From Pseudomonadota bacterium (lineage in GTDB: Bacteria > Pseudomonadota > Alphaproteobacteria > Micropepsales > Micropepsaceae): a stretch of 50,789 nucleotides of DNA. The translations under genes and the position numbers were made by a program. Below are positions 43,347 to 50,789 of the stretch, piece after piece (within the stretch, counting starts at the first letter, position 1; each line of letters starts with the position of its first letter). Under the pieces are notes generated by a model that worked only from the letters and a program-made list of their open reading frames with translations, was not told where the DNA came from and did no database searches. The stretch is taken from the NCBI GenBank assembly GCA_016201105.1, contig JACQDN010000047.1, positions 1 to 50,789 on the forward strand, read 5' to 3'.

Positions 43347-44678
43347 TCAGTAGCTTTGATTGCCGCGATCGCGGTGCGGGTGGTCGCTGTTGTCGTTGCT
43401 GTCGTTGCTGTTGTTGTTGTTATTACTGTTGTCGTTGTTCTGATCGTTGCCGCGGTCGCGATGGCGATCGCTGCGGTTGCCGCGATCCGAATTGTCCGCC
43501 GGCGGATTGTTGTTGGCCGGCGGATTGTTCGTCGCCGGCGGATTGTTGTTTACCGGCGGCGTCGTGGTCTGGTCGCGGTTGCGGCCCGGCCGATCATTGT
43601 TGTTCTGATTGTTGTTATTCTGACCAGTGTCGTTGGTGCGGCTGCGCCAATCCGCGCGATCGCGTCCCGGCTGGTTGTTGTCGTTCTGGTTGTTGTTGTT
43701 CTGGTCGTTGGTGTGATTGCGCCGATCGGTGCGGTCGCGCCCAGGGTTGTTGTCATTCTGGTTGTTGTTCTGGTCGTTGGTGTGATTGCGCCAATCGCCG
43801 CGGTCGCGCCCAGGGTTGTTATTGTCGTTCTGGTTGTTGTTCTGGTCGTTGGTGTGATTGCGCCAATCGTTGCGGTCACGCCCGGGGGTTTTGTTGTCGT
43901 TTTGATTGTTGTTCTGGTCGTTGTTCCGATTGCGCCAATCGTTCCGATCGCGCCCAGGTTGATTGTTGTTGTTCTGGTTGTTGTCGTTACCGGGCCGCTT
44001 CATCAAATCGTTGCGGTCGCGTCCCGGCCGGTTGTTGCTGGGAATAATTGGGACGTTGTTGCTCCGGCGCATATCTTGGATTTGCCGCGTCGGCTGCCAA
44101 TCCTTGCGCATCCAGTCTTGATCCCGGTTCCAATCGCGCTGGCGATTGAAATCGTAGTGGCGCTGCTTGTCCGGCAACCAACCCTGCCAGTCGTTGTCGT
44201 GATGATTGTCGCGCGAACTGTCCCAATCGCGGCGGTGGCGCCACCAATCGTCGCGATCGTTGTCCCAATCGTATCGCCATTCGTCGCGGATGTAGAATCC
44301 GTTCCAGATATAAAAGTCGAGATCGAGCGGCGGGCCATAGCGATCTTCGCACGCCCAGCGCGGACGGCGGTCGTACCAGGCATCCCTGTGCCAGTTGCCG
44401 TGGATCCAATACCAGTAGTCGCCGCGCCACCAACGATAATAGACGGGGCCGCTAAACCAGCGCCCGTGGTAGTAGACCGGGCAGTAGTAGATCGGATAAT
44501 CCCAAAACGCGTCGGGGCAGCCCCAGTAGTCGCAATAGCCGCCGGAGCTATAAGAGAATCCGATCGCGCCGAAATTCAGCGACAGGCCGAAGCTGTCGGC
44601 GCGCGCCGGCGCCGAGGCGACCATCGCCGCGCCACCGATAGTGGCGGCCGCGATCAAGGTCTTGATGGAATTCTTCAT
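43347..44678 (-). CDS. Secreted Tyr/Trp-rich protein with Asn/Asp/Arg tandem-repeat tail
   Basis: A 443-residue exported protein. Residues 1-28 are a signal peptide. About 45-135 is a Tyr/Trp/Asp-rich part with four cysteines (CDYWGCPDAFWDY, YYCPVYYHGRW). About 136-215 is charged. From 218 to 368 a unit of about 24 residues, PGRDRxDWRNxTNDQNNNQN, is repeated six to seven times (starts at 218, 241, 265, 289, 312, 337, 363). It ends in NNPPA repeats and an Asn/Asp/Ser tail. The tail is surely disordered. Function unknown; a surface or matrix role is guesswork. A strong terminator follows. Confidence 0.85.
   Translation of the reverse strand: MKNSIKTLIAAATIGGAAMVASAPARADSFGLSLNFGAIGFSYSSGGYCDYWGCPDAFWDYPIYYCPVYYHGRWFSGPVYYRWWRGDYWYWIHGNWHRDAWYDRRPRWACEDRYGPPLDLDFYIWNGFYIRDEWRYDWDNDRDDWWRHRRDWDSSRDNHHDNDWQGWLPDKQRHYDFNRQRDWNRDQDWMRKDWQPTRQIQDMRRSNNVPIIPSNNRPGRDRNDLMKRPGNDNNQNNNNQPGRDRNDWRNRNNDQNNNQNDNKTPGRDRNDWRNHTNDQNNNQNDNNNPGRDRGDWRNHTNDQNNNQNDNNPGRDRTDRRNHTNDQNNNNQNDNNQPGRDRADWRSRTNDTGQNNNNQNNNDRPGRNRDQTTTPPVNNNPPATNNPPANNNPPADNSDRGNRSDRHRDRGNDQNNDNSNNNNNSNDSNDNSDHPHRDRGNQSY
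43575..44030 (-). repeat. In-gene tandem repeat of about 72 bp
   Basis: This stretch encodes the PGRDR-DWRN repeat units described for the gene. Unit spacing is 23 to 26 codons, and neighbouring units are near-identical in the middle, suggesting expansion by slippage or unequal recombination. Confidence 0.8.
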
Positions 44679-44794
44679 CAGTGCGCTCCTTTCACGAGCG
44701 ATCTCTCACGGGCGAACTGTGGTCGTCTGCGGATGAACAGCGCATGAACCTAACATGGGTTCCCACACTCGTGATGCCTGCCGCAATTCAAACA

Positions 44795-44823
44795 CATTCG
44801 GCCCCGCGAACCGGAGCCGAATG
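44795..44823 (-). terminator. Hairpin downstream of the Asp/Arg-rich gene (weak terminator)
   Basis: CATTCGGC (44795-44802) and GCCGAATG (44816-44823) can pair, with a 13-base loop. On the minus strand only TGTTTG follows, so termination would be weak or Rho-assisted. Confidence 0.35.
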
Positions 44824-44867
44824 TCGAGCACAATCAATCGCCTAAACGCGAAGCCATGGTGAGTCTC

Positions 44868-45299
44868 TTACCAATGATCGCGGTGACCGTGGCCGTCCCA
44901 GTCGCGATCACGATCACGATCCCGGTCCCAGCCACGATCGCGGTCCCAGTCGTCTCGGTCGCGCCAGCCGCCGCGATAATCCGAATGCCAGCCACCCCTG
45001 AACCAGACTTCGGGATGGTGGTGGTGGTGGCGGTAGTAGTGCCGGCCCGAATACCAACTACCGCCGATGAAGACCGGATCGTAGTAGGTGTCGTAGCCGC
45101 AATAGCCGTCATAGTCATAGTCGTAGTCGTAACACCGACCCGGCGGGTAGTAGCCCGGATAGATCGGCGCCGGATAGATCGGGACTCCGATGCCGATGCC
45201 GATGCCGATACTCACATGTGCCGCGGCAGGTGCGGAGAAACCGACGGCGGTTCCAGCCAGCAACATCGCGCCGACGGCCAGTTGGGTGATCTTCCTCAT
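44868..45299 (-). CDS. Secreted Tyr/Gly-rich protein with Arg-Asp tail
   Basis: A 143-residue exported protein with signal peptide (LAVGAMLLAGTAVGFSAPAAA). It then has VSIGIGIGIGVPIYPAPIYP, a Tyr/Asp cluster, a five-His run (RHHHHHPE) and a C-terminal Arg-Asp-Trp tail (DRDRDRDRDW). It resembles its downstream neighbour (43347-44678) in having a signal peptide, an aromatic-rich middle and an Arg/Asp tail. The His run might bind metals. No established domain. Not obviously in the same transcript, given the 190-base gap. Confidence 0.8.
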   Translation of the reverse strand: MRKITQLAVGAMLLAGTAVGFSAPAAAHVSIGIGIGIGVPIYPAPIYPGYYPPGRCYDYDYDYDGYCGYDTYYDPVFIGGSWYSGRHYYRHHHHHPEVWFRGGWHSDYRGGWRDRDDWDRDRGWDRDRDRDRDWDGHGHRDHW

Positions 45300-45413
45300 A
45301 GCTCCAAATCCTTTGCTGCAGCGGCCCCTGCCACTGCGGGGGAATCTGTGCCGCTGATGCTGAACCGCACATGAACGCGCCGCTCAGCGAATGTTGAGAT
45401 GGAACCCCAGGAA

Positions 45414-46556
45414 TCAGGCGGATTTTCCCCGCGCTTCGATGGGCCAGATCGATTCGAGCACATCGCCGCGCACGACGTGATAGCGGTCGTAGAGATTGAC
45501 CGTGGGATCGCAGTGGGGAACCACGCAGGCAATGACATCCCCGGGGTTCAATCTGTCCTGCGAGGTGTCGTACAGCACACCGCCCTGCTCGTCGCCGAAG
45601 AAGAAGTAGCTCGCACCCTTTGGAGCACCCGAAACAATCACCGGAGCGGCGGCATCGGTGGCAAACGATTTGAGACCCGCATCGGTGGTGGCCAGCCCGT
45701 CGCGATTGGCGCTGATCACCGTCGTCTGCACGAAGAGCGCGGTTTCAAACGGCACGCGGTCGCCGGGCTTTTCCCACACATCGTTATATTGACGGTCCAT
45801 GAAGACGTAAGAGCCGACCTGCAGTTCGGTGAGCGTGCGCGCGTCGGTGTCGATATCGAAAGTACCGGTGCCGCCGCCGGAAATAGTACCTGGGACAAGA
45901 CCTTTTTCCTTGAGCCGGTCGCGCAACCCAGCCAGCTCCTTCATCACCGACAGCGACTTGTCGCGCCGCTCATTAGGCGATTCCATGTGCTGCACCTGGC
46001 CCGCATAGCACTGCAATCCGGCGAAGGTCAGGCCGTTCGATTTCACAACCTGTTCGACCAGCGCAACCGCGTTGTCGTCCGGCTTGATGCCGGTGCGGCT
46101 CATGCCAGGATCGATATCGACAAAGACTTTGAGTCTCTTGCCGGACGTCGCGGCCGCTTCCGAGAACTTCGCGGCGATATCGGCGTTGTCACACACCGCC
46201 ACGAGATCCTCGATGCGGCCGTTCAACCGCATCAGACGCGCGATGCCTGCGTCGGTCACAACCGGCGAGGTGATCAGAATCGATTCGATTCCGGCCTCGC
46301 CCATCACTTCGGCCTCGCCCAGCTTGGCGACGCAAATGCCCAGCGCCCCGGATTGAAGCTGCAGGCGCGCGATCGCGGCGCTCTTGTGAGTCTTGGCGTG
46401 TGGACGCAGCGCGATGGCATGCTTTTTTGCATGCTCGGCCATGCACGCGATGTTGCGCTCCATGATGTCGAGGTCGATCACCAACGCCGGCGTCTGCAAT
46501 TTCCAGCGCCCGCCCGGCACCCCGATCAGCTCTTCGTTCAGCCCTTGCGTCGTCAT
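45414..46556 (-). CDS. DSD1-family PLP enzyme (D-threonine aldolase / D-serine dehydratase-like)
   Basis: A 380-residue fold-type III PLP enzyme. The PLP lysine is in RPHAKTHKSA (about Lys55). CYAGQVQHME and VSGGGTGTFDID are cofactor-phosphate segments. Near the C-terminus PHCDPTVNLYD provides His348 and Asp350, the metal-binding pair of D-threonine aldolases; Cys349 sits between them. It may cleave a D-3-hydroxy amino acid to glycine and an aldehyde, or act as a D-serine dehydratase. Start at 46556 preferred; an ATG at 46571 is possible. Divergent from the EamA gene with very little space. Confidence 0.88.
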   Translation of the reverse strand: MTTQGLNEELIGVPGGRWKLQTPALVIDLDIMERNIACMAEHAKKHAIALRPHAKTHKSAAIARLQLQSGALGICVAKLGEAEVMGEAGIESILITSPVVTDAGIARLMRLNGRIEDLVAVCDNADIAAKFSEAAATSGKRLKVFVDIDPGMSRTGIKPDDNAVALVEQVVKSNGLTFAGLQCYAGQVQHMESPNERRDKSLSVMKELAGLRDRLKEKGLVPGTISGGGTGTFDIDTDARTLTELQVGSYVFMDRQYNDVWEKPGDRVPFETALFVQTTVISANRDGLATTDAGLKSFATDAAAPVIVSGAPKGASYFFFGDEQGGVLYDTSQDRLNPGDVIACVVPHCDPTVNLYDRYHVVRGDVLESIWPIEARGKSA

Positions 46557-46585
46557 CGCGAACCCCGTCATGCTGGCGGCGCTGC

Positions 46586-47419
46586 ATGCCCGCCCTTTTC
46601 CTCATCCTTCTTTCCGCCGTCGTCCATGCCGTCGTCAACATCCTGACGAAGCGGGCCGCCGACAAATACGCCATGCGGCTGTTGATCGGGGTGTTCTCCG
46701 CCATCATCGTGACGCCGGCCCTGTTCTTCGTGCCGTTGCCGAGCGGCAGGGCCTGGTGGTTTCTTGGCGGCACGGCCCTGGTGCACGCGGTCTACGAGCT
46801 GCTGCTGGTCAAATCCTATGAAAGCGCGGCGTTTAGCGCCGTCTATCCCGTGGCGCGGGGTACTGGACCGCTGTTTACGGCCATCGGCGCGATCTTCCTT
46901 CTGGGCGAACACCCGCCGCTTGTGGAGCTCTTCGGCATCGTGCTGGTTTGCGGCGGCGTCGTCACGATCGGGATATCGCATCGCGCCTCCGAAGGCGCGC
47001 TGACGGGGATCGCCTATGCGCTGGGCACCGGCCTCACCATCGGGGCCTACACGCTGGTCGACGCGTCAGGCGTCCGATATGTGCCCGAAGCGCTGACCTA
47101 CGTGCTGTGGTTCTTCGTGGCGCATGGCTTCTGCGTGCTGGTGACGGCGCCAGGGATTCGCGGCCGTGCCGTCATCATCGAAGCGCGCAAACAATGGCGC
47201 TTAGGAATCCTGCTCGGCTTTCTTTCGATTACGACCTATGGCTCGGCGATGCTCGCCTATCGCTACGGCGCGACCGCGCAGCTGGCGGCCTTGCGCGAGA
47301 CGAGCGTGCTGTTCGGCACGGGACTGGCGATGACGTTCCTCGGCGAGCCCATGACGGCGCGGCGCTGGATGGCGGCCATCGTCATCGCCGCCGGCGCGAT
47401 CCTGCTGCAAGCGGGATAA
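46586..47419 (+). CDS. EamA/DMT-family transporter
   Basis: A 277-residue protein with about ten membrane helices in two halves (each an EamA domain). YPVARGTGPLFTAIGAIFLLGE in the first half and TSVLFGTGLAMTFLGEPMTA in the second are the repeat landmarks. Members move drugs, amino acids or other metabolites. The start lies 14-29 bases from the start of the divergent DSD1 gene, so the promoters must lie partly within coding sequence. The stop overlaps the palindromic repeat at 47419. Confidence 0.88.
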   Translation: MPALFLILLSAVVHAVVNILTKRAADKYAMRLLIGVFSAIIVTPALFFVPLPSGRAWWFLGGTALVHAVYELLLVKSYESAAFSAVYPVARGTGPLFTAIGAIFLLGEHPPLVELFGIVLVCGGVVTIGISHRASEGALTGIAYALGTGLTIGAYTLVDASGVRYVPEALTYVLWFFVAHGFCVLVTAPGIRGRAVIIEARKQWRLGILLGFLSITTYGSAMLAYRYGATAQLAALRETSVLFGTGLAMTFLGEPMTARRWMAAIVIAAGAILLQAG

Positions 47420-47563
47420 CTACCCTCCCTCGGGAGGGTCGAAAAATCCGGAGCGCAGCGGAGGATTTTTCGGGGAGGATATGTGTCGCGTGAACGCGAT
47501 TGTTCTTCCGCATCCTCCCCGAAATTTGCTTCACAAATTTCGACCCTCCCGAGGGAGGGTAGT
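47419..47563. repeat. Nested palindromic repeat, copy 3 (short form)
   Basis: The left end is ACTACCCTCCCTCGGGAGGG followed by TCGAAA, and the right end is its perfect reverse complement. It has the GGGGAGGATATG/GCATCCTCCCC pair but not the inner CCGCC-TACGC element of copies 1 and 2. It fills the convergent gap completely, from the last base of the EamA stop codon to 2 bases before the stop of the HpaB-like gene. Confidence 0.92.
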
Positions 47564-47564
47564 T

Positions 47565-48974
47565 TTATATCCTCACGCCCGCCGCGCGCAACGCCTTCTC
47601 TTTCGCGCGCCTGATGTCGTAGATGCGGTTCATCATGAAGCGTTGCGCCGGCAGGCCGCCGCCGGCCTGCAGCGCCACGACAAAATGCCAGCCGCCATAG
47701 GCATCGGCGGTCAGGTCGCGGATCAGATTGTAGACGCGCATGCGCTGTTCGACGTCCACATTCGGCTTGGTGTGGAGATATTTGCGGATGTATTTGCCCG
47801 ATTCGGGATTGCGCAAATCTGCTTCGCTCGGCAGCGTCAGCACGAGGCCTCCGGAAAGGTCGTGCAGATACTTCACGGTCTGATGATAGTTCGCCGCGTA
47901 GTAGTATTTGGCCGCGTTGATCGCCAGCGTGTTGGGAAAGACCATGCCGCTTTCGGTCCGCTCATAGTGGCGGCAGGCATAGTCGAGCGACATCTTGAGC
48001 ATCTGCGCATAGGTGATGAGTTCGGCGATCGAAGCCTGCGCCACCGGATCGCTTTCCTTGCCCTGCATTTCGGTGACGAGCTGCGCGAGGCCTACGAACA
48101 ACTCGGAGGATTCCACCGCCCCGACCACACCGCCGGTGCGCTCCCACAGGCCCAACGACTGGGCGAGCTTGCTGGCAAGCTGCACCTCGCCCGCCAGGAA
48201 CACGCGATCCCACGGCACGAACACGTCGTCGAACACTACAAAGCCTTCCGGCATGGAATGGTGCGAACTCGCCGGGTAATCGAATTCGTTCAATTCGGCG
48301 GGCGCGAAATTGCGATTGATGATCGAGACGCCCTTGGTGTTGACCGGAACGGAAAACGACACGGCATAGTCGGTCTCGTCCTGCCGCATACCCTTGGTCG
48401 GCATGACCACCAATTCGTGGATCACGGACGCCGCGGTGATGTGCAGTTTCGCCCCACGCACCACGATGCCGTCCTTGCGGCGTTCGACAATGCGCACGTA
48501 GAGATCGGGATCGTCCTGTTCGTGGGCCCGGCGTTTGCGGTCGCCTTTGGGATCGGTGATGACTTCGGCGCCGCGCAGGTCGTTGTCGCGGCAGTAGCGG
48601 TACATGCGCTCGATGTTCTCCGCATATTGCGGATTCACCGCCGCCACCTGGTCCTTCACGCTCATCAGCGCCATGAACACGCTGCTGACGGCGGTACCGA
48701 TCGAAGTGTGGCTCAGGAGTTCGACGCGCTTGTTCAGTTCCTCGGTGTTGCGCGGGATCTGGTAGATGCGGTGCGCGTCGCCGCCGTCTTCGGTCTTGTA
48801 GCGGCGCAGATCGCCAAACTCGGGGTCATCGTATTTGTAATCGTTCGCGGTCAGCGCGATCGGTACGCGAAAGCGGGGATGCTTGGTGATGTCGGCGATC
48901 TTCTCGCCGTCCCAATAGGTGACGCGGCCATCGTTTAGCGATTGCACGTAATCTTGGGGAGATTTGAGCGGCAT
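47565..48974 (-). CDS. HpaB-like flavoprotein (4-hydroxyphenylacetate 3-hydroxylase family)
   Basis: A 469-residue acyl-CoA dehydrogenase-like flavoprotein. SPQDYVQSLNDGRVTYWDGE at the N-terminus and MPEGFVVFDDVFVPWDRVFL are hallmarks of the HpaB/4-hydroxybutyryl-CoA dehydratase family. I do not see the cysteine ligands of the 4Fe-4S cluster of 4-hydroxybutyryl-CoA dehydratase, which favours the monooxygenase branch (FADH2-dependent phenol ortho-hydroxylation, needing a flavin reductase). No reductase gene is nearby. The start at 48974 has GGAGGG about 8 bases upstream. It is divergent from the amidohydrolase. Confidence 0.85.
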   Translation of the reverse strand: MPLKSPQDYVQSLNDGRVTYWDGEKIADITKHPRFRVPIALTANDYKYDDPEFGDLRRYKTEDGGDAHRIYQIPRNTEELNKRVELLSHTSIGTAVSSVFMALMSVKDQVAAVNPQYAENIERMYRYCRDNDLRGAEVITDPKGDRKRRAHEQDDPDLYVRIVERRKDGIVVRGAKLHITAASVIHELVVMPTKGMRQDETDYAVSFSVPVNTKGVSIINRNFAPAELNEFDYPASSHHSMPEGFVVFDDVFVPWDRVFLAGEVQLASKLAQSLGLWERTGGVVGAVESSELFVGLAQLVTEMQGKESDPVAQASIAELITYAQMLKMSLDYACRHYERTESGMVFPNTLAINAAKYYYAANYHQTVKYLHDLSGGLVLTLPSEADLRNPESGKYIRKYLHTKPNVDVEQRMRVYNLIRDLTADAYGGWHFVVALQAGGGLPAQRFMMNRIYDIRRAKEKALRAAGVRI

Positions 48975-49081
48975 GGCGTGTCCCTCCGCTGGTGCTCGAT
49001 AGCGAGCCACTATCCTTCGCCAAGGAACCCGTGTCGGCAAGCCGTCTTGTTTCCGCTGCGTCAATGCCCTTTGCTGTCGGC

Positions 49082-50113
49082 ATGAAGACGTTTTACTCGC
49101 CTGTGCATCTGCGGCACGCGCCCAAGCAAGAGTTCGAGGGCGGGCGGATGCAACCAGCCGTCGAAATTCCCGAGCGTGCCGAACGCGTGCGCGCCGAAAT
49201 CGAGGCGCGCAAATTGGGACCACTCCTGACGCCCGGCGAATTCGGCAATGAGCCGCTGCTGCGCATCCACGATCCAGCCTTTGTAATTTTCCTTTCTGAA
49301 GCGCATGGCGCGTGGACGCGGCGCTACGGCAAGGACGCGCCGGACGCGATTCCATCCGCCTGGCCCAGCCGCGGCCTTCGCGAGCAGCGCAGCGGCGATA
49401 TCGAATCCCGCCTCGGCTCCTATGCCTTCGACACGGCGACGCCCATCACCAAAGGCACCTGGGAAGCGGCGCGCACTGGCGTCAACACCGCACTTTCCGC
49501 TGCGCAAGCACTCATGCAGGGCGAGCGCGCCGCCTTTGCGCTGGCGCGTCCCCCCGGCCATCACGCCAGCGCCGATGTGTTTGGCGGCTATTGTTATTTG
49601 AACAACATCGCCGTCGCAGCGCAGTTCCTGCGCGATGCGGGCATGCGCCCCGCGATCCTCGATGTCGACTATCATCACGGCAACGGCACGCAGTCGATCT
49701 TCTATCGCCGCGATGACGTGCTATTCGTTTCCATCCACGCCGATCCGTCTTTCGCCTATCCGCATTTTTTGGGCTTTGCCGACGAGCGCGGCGAAGATGC
49801 AGGCGAAGGAGCGACACTCAACCTGCCGCTGCCCCGCCTCACCCAATGGCCGGCCTATGCGATGGCGATGGACACCGGCTTCGAACGCCTCCGCACCTTC
49901 GGCGCCGACGTGCTGCTGGTTTCGCTTGGGCTCGACACCTTCGAGGCCGATCCCATCTCGCGCTTCAAATTGAAATCGGAAGATTATCTGCGCATGGGCG
50001 AAAAAATCGCATCGCTGAAGCTTCCCACCCTCTTCGTCTTTGAAGGCGGCTACAACATCGAGAAACTGGGCGAAATCACCGCCAACGTCTTGGAAGGGTT
50101 CGAGGCTAAGTAG
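49082..50113 (+). CDS. Acetylpolyamine amidohydrolase (histone deacetylase family)
   Basis: A 343-residue zinc deacetylase. RPPGHHASADVFGGYCYLNN (His160-His161 general bases) and LDVDYHHGNGTQ (Asp196, His198 as metal ligands) are diagnostic. FYSPVHLRHAPKQEFEGGRM at the N-terminus is the polyamine-amidohydrolase-specific form. It would remove acetyl groups from acetylated putrescine or other polyamines. The ATG at 49082 is chosen by homology; the upstream open frame carries no family sequence. It overlaps the convergent unknown gene by 8 bases. Confidence 0.92.
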   Translation: MKTFYSPVHLRHAPKQEFEGGRMQPAVEIPERAERVRAEIEARKLGPLLTPGEFGNEPLLRIHDPAFVIFLSEAHGAWTRRYGKDAPDAIPSAWPSRGLREQRSGDIESRLGSYAFDTATPITKGTWEAARTGVNTALSAAQALMQGERAAFALARPPGHHASADVFGGYCYLNNIAVAAQFLRDAGMRPAILDVDYHHGNGTQSIFYRRDDVLFVSIHADPSFAYPHFLGFADERGEDAGEGATLNLPLPRLTQWPAYAMAMDTGFERLRTFGADVLLVSLGLDTFEADPISRFKLKSEDYLRMGEKIASLKLPTLFVFEGGYNIEKLGEITANVLEGFEAK

Positions 50114-50684
50114 CCGGACCGTTTTGCGGCGGAGGCGCCGGAGGCGGTGACGGAGGCGGCTCAGGCGGCGGTGTCGCGGTGGCGGCGGTTTCCCGTTCCA
50201 TTCGCGAGCGCACTTTTTCGGCGGCGCGCAGCACGGCATCGGTCGCCTTGTCCTTGTGCTTGCCCGCCTCGCGCTGGAGCTGATCGATGGCGCGATCGAC
50301 CGAGGCCTTGATGTTCGCGGCCGTCCCGCCTTTTTCGTGTTCGCGCACGATGACGCCTTCGAGCTTTGCGATCACCGCATCGACGGAGTAATCTCGCTTG
50401 GGCTCGCCCGAGCCCTGCCCTTGCCGCGCGTCCAGTTCGCCATAGACATTGATGATTTCTTCGCTGTGCTTGCCCCACTCCAGCACTTTGTAGAAGCGCT
50501 CGCCTTCGCGTTCGCCCTTGAACACCAGATCGAGTGCCGCGGCGACGAGCGAAGCCGGCATCAGCAGGAAGTCGCGCAGATTGTCGAGAAACATCTTGAA
50601 ATTGAACACGAGGACATCGCGGAGGAACTGCCAGCGTTCATCCGTGTTCGTCAGTTCGGGTTCGTCGGGGGGCAATGAGGTCAT
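50106..50684 (-). CDS. Conserved-looking protein of unknown function
   Basis: A 192-residue protein starting MTSLPPDEPELTNTDERW, with one moderately hydrophobic segment (MPASLVAAALDLVF, about 42-55). A charged helical part (EREGERFYKVLEWGKHSEEI) follows, then a likely coiled coil (about 100-165) and a Pro-rich C-terminal tail (PPPEPPPSPPPAPPP). I do not recognise a family. It may be membrane-associated. The 3' end overlaps the convergent amidohydrolase gene. Confidence 0.7.
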   Translation of the reverse strand: MTSLPPDEPELTNTDERWQFLRDVLVFNFKMFLDNLRDFLLMPASLVAAALDLVFKGEREGERFYKVLEWGKHSEEIINVYGELDARQGQGSGEPKRDYSVDAVIAKLEGVIVREHEKGGTAANIKASVDRAIDQLQREAGKHKDKATDAVLRAAEKVRSRMERETAATATPPPEPPPSPPPAPPPQNGPAT

Positions 50685-50726
50685 GGGGCCTAATGTAAAA
50701 CCAGACTCGCCGAATTCAAAACGCGG

Positions 50727-50789
50727 CCACCCTCCCTTGGGAGGGTCGAACGATTGAGCGCAGCGAAATCGTTCGGGGAGGATCAGGAC
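50727..50789. repeat. Nested palindromic repeat, copy 4 (cut by window end)
   Basis: CCACCCTCCCTTGGGAGGGT followed by TCGAA matches the left terminus of copies 1 to 3. It continues with an inner hairpin (CGATTGAGCGCAGCGAAATCG) and CGGGGAGGAT up to the end of the window. The right half is outside. Confidence 0.85.

Noticed and set aside
43575..44030. Possible CRISPR-like array
   Set aside because: The repeats are in frame, encode the PGRDR-DWRN unit and have no unique spacers.
43326..44747. Long Val/Ile-rich plus-strand open frame that looks like a membrane protein
   Set aside because: It is the complement of the Asn-rich repeat gene: GTT/GTC on one strand is AAC/GAC on the other. The minus-strand protein has a signal peptide and terminator.

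Overview
This 50.8 kb window looks like a stretch of an alphaproteobacterial chromosome. It is GC-rich and densely coded, with many 4-nt ATGA/GTGA/TTGA gene overlaps. It carries the conserved alphaproteobacterial neighbourhood maoC - HAD (TIGR01459) - ribF ... ileS - lspA - DUF3035 lipoprotein - two M16 proteases, then pgi and mutL, and a TipF-like degenerate EAL protein. A Rhizomicrobium/Micropepsis-like or Caulobacter-related host is my best guess; the genus cannot be fixed from this sequence. I saw no rRNA, tRNA, CRISPR array, transposase or integrase.

Layout: 1-1.1 kb is the 3' end of a UPF0182 membrane protein, followed by about 0.6 kb of apparently non-coding DNA with a short tandem repeat and a dispersed inverted repeat. 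1.7-9.1 kb holds a divergent amino-acid-catabolism pair (leucine/phenylalanine-type dehydrogenase and phenylalanine 4-hydroxylase), an AHL-lactonase-like hydrolase coupled to a DsbD/ScsB-type thiol reductase, and a tightly overlapping oxidoreductase-GNAT-rsmD run. 9.2-12.4 kb is a small accessory patch: a low-GC zinc-ribbon membrane protein, an MFS transporter, and a RelE/ParE-XRE toxin-antitoxin pair. 12.2-22.6 kb is core: small protein, mutL, pgi, M16 pair, DUF3035, lspA, ileS, all on the minus strand.

22.7-30.6 kb is the most distinctive part. It is a six-subunit Hyf/Ehr-like operon (hyfB-C-E-F-G-I) resembling complex I and group 4 hydrogenases. It has no ferredoxin subunit, and its large subunit lacks the first pair of NiFe cysteines. 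Two small paralogous XRE-type regulators precede it, and the nearer one lies 8 bp before hyfB. The module sits exactly between ribF and ileS, which are normally neighbours in this group, so it looks inserted. The hyfF gene carries an in-frame TGA about 60 codons before its natural end, with homology-like sequence continuing in frame up to hyfG.

30.8-38.8 kb: ribF, maoC, HAD, TipF-like EAL, LysE exporter, arylsulfotransferase-like protein, glutathione peroxidase, OmpA-like lipoprotein and an SDR. 38.9-41.6 kb is a rearranged patch: an intact LprI-like DUF1311 gene, a decayed second copy, and a low-GC secreted-protein gene. The last two are bracketed by a near-identical ~138-bp direct repeat of the 3' end of ald (alanine dehydrogenase). 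41.6-50.7 kb: class III aminotransferase, two secreted Tyr/Trp-rich proteins with Arg-Asp tails (one with a 24-residue tandem repeat), a DSD1-type PLP enzyme divergent from an EamA transporter, an HpaB-like flavoprotein divergent from an acetylpolyamine amidohydrolase, and an unknown protein.

A family of nested palindromic repeats occurs in three full copies and one copy cut by the window end. Each sits in an intergenic gap, and two of them fill convergent gaps almost from stop codon to stop codon.
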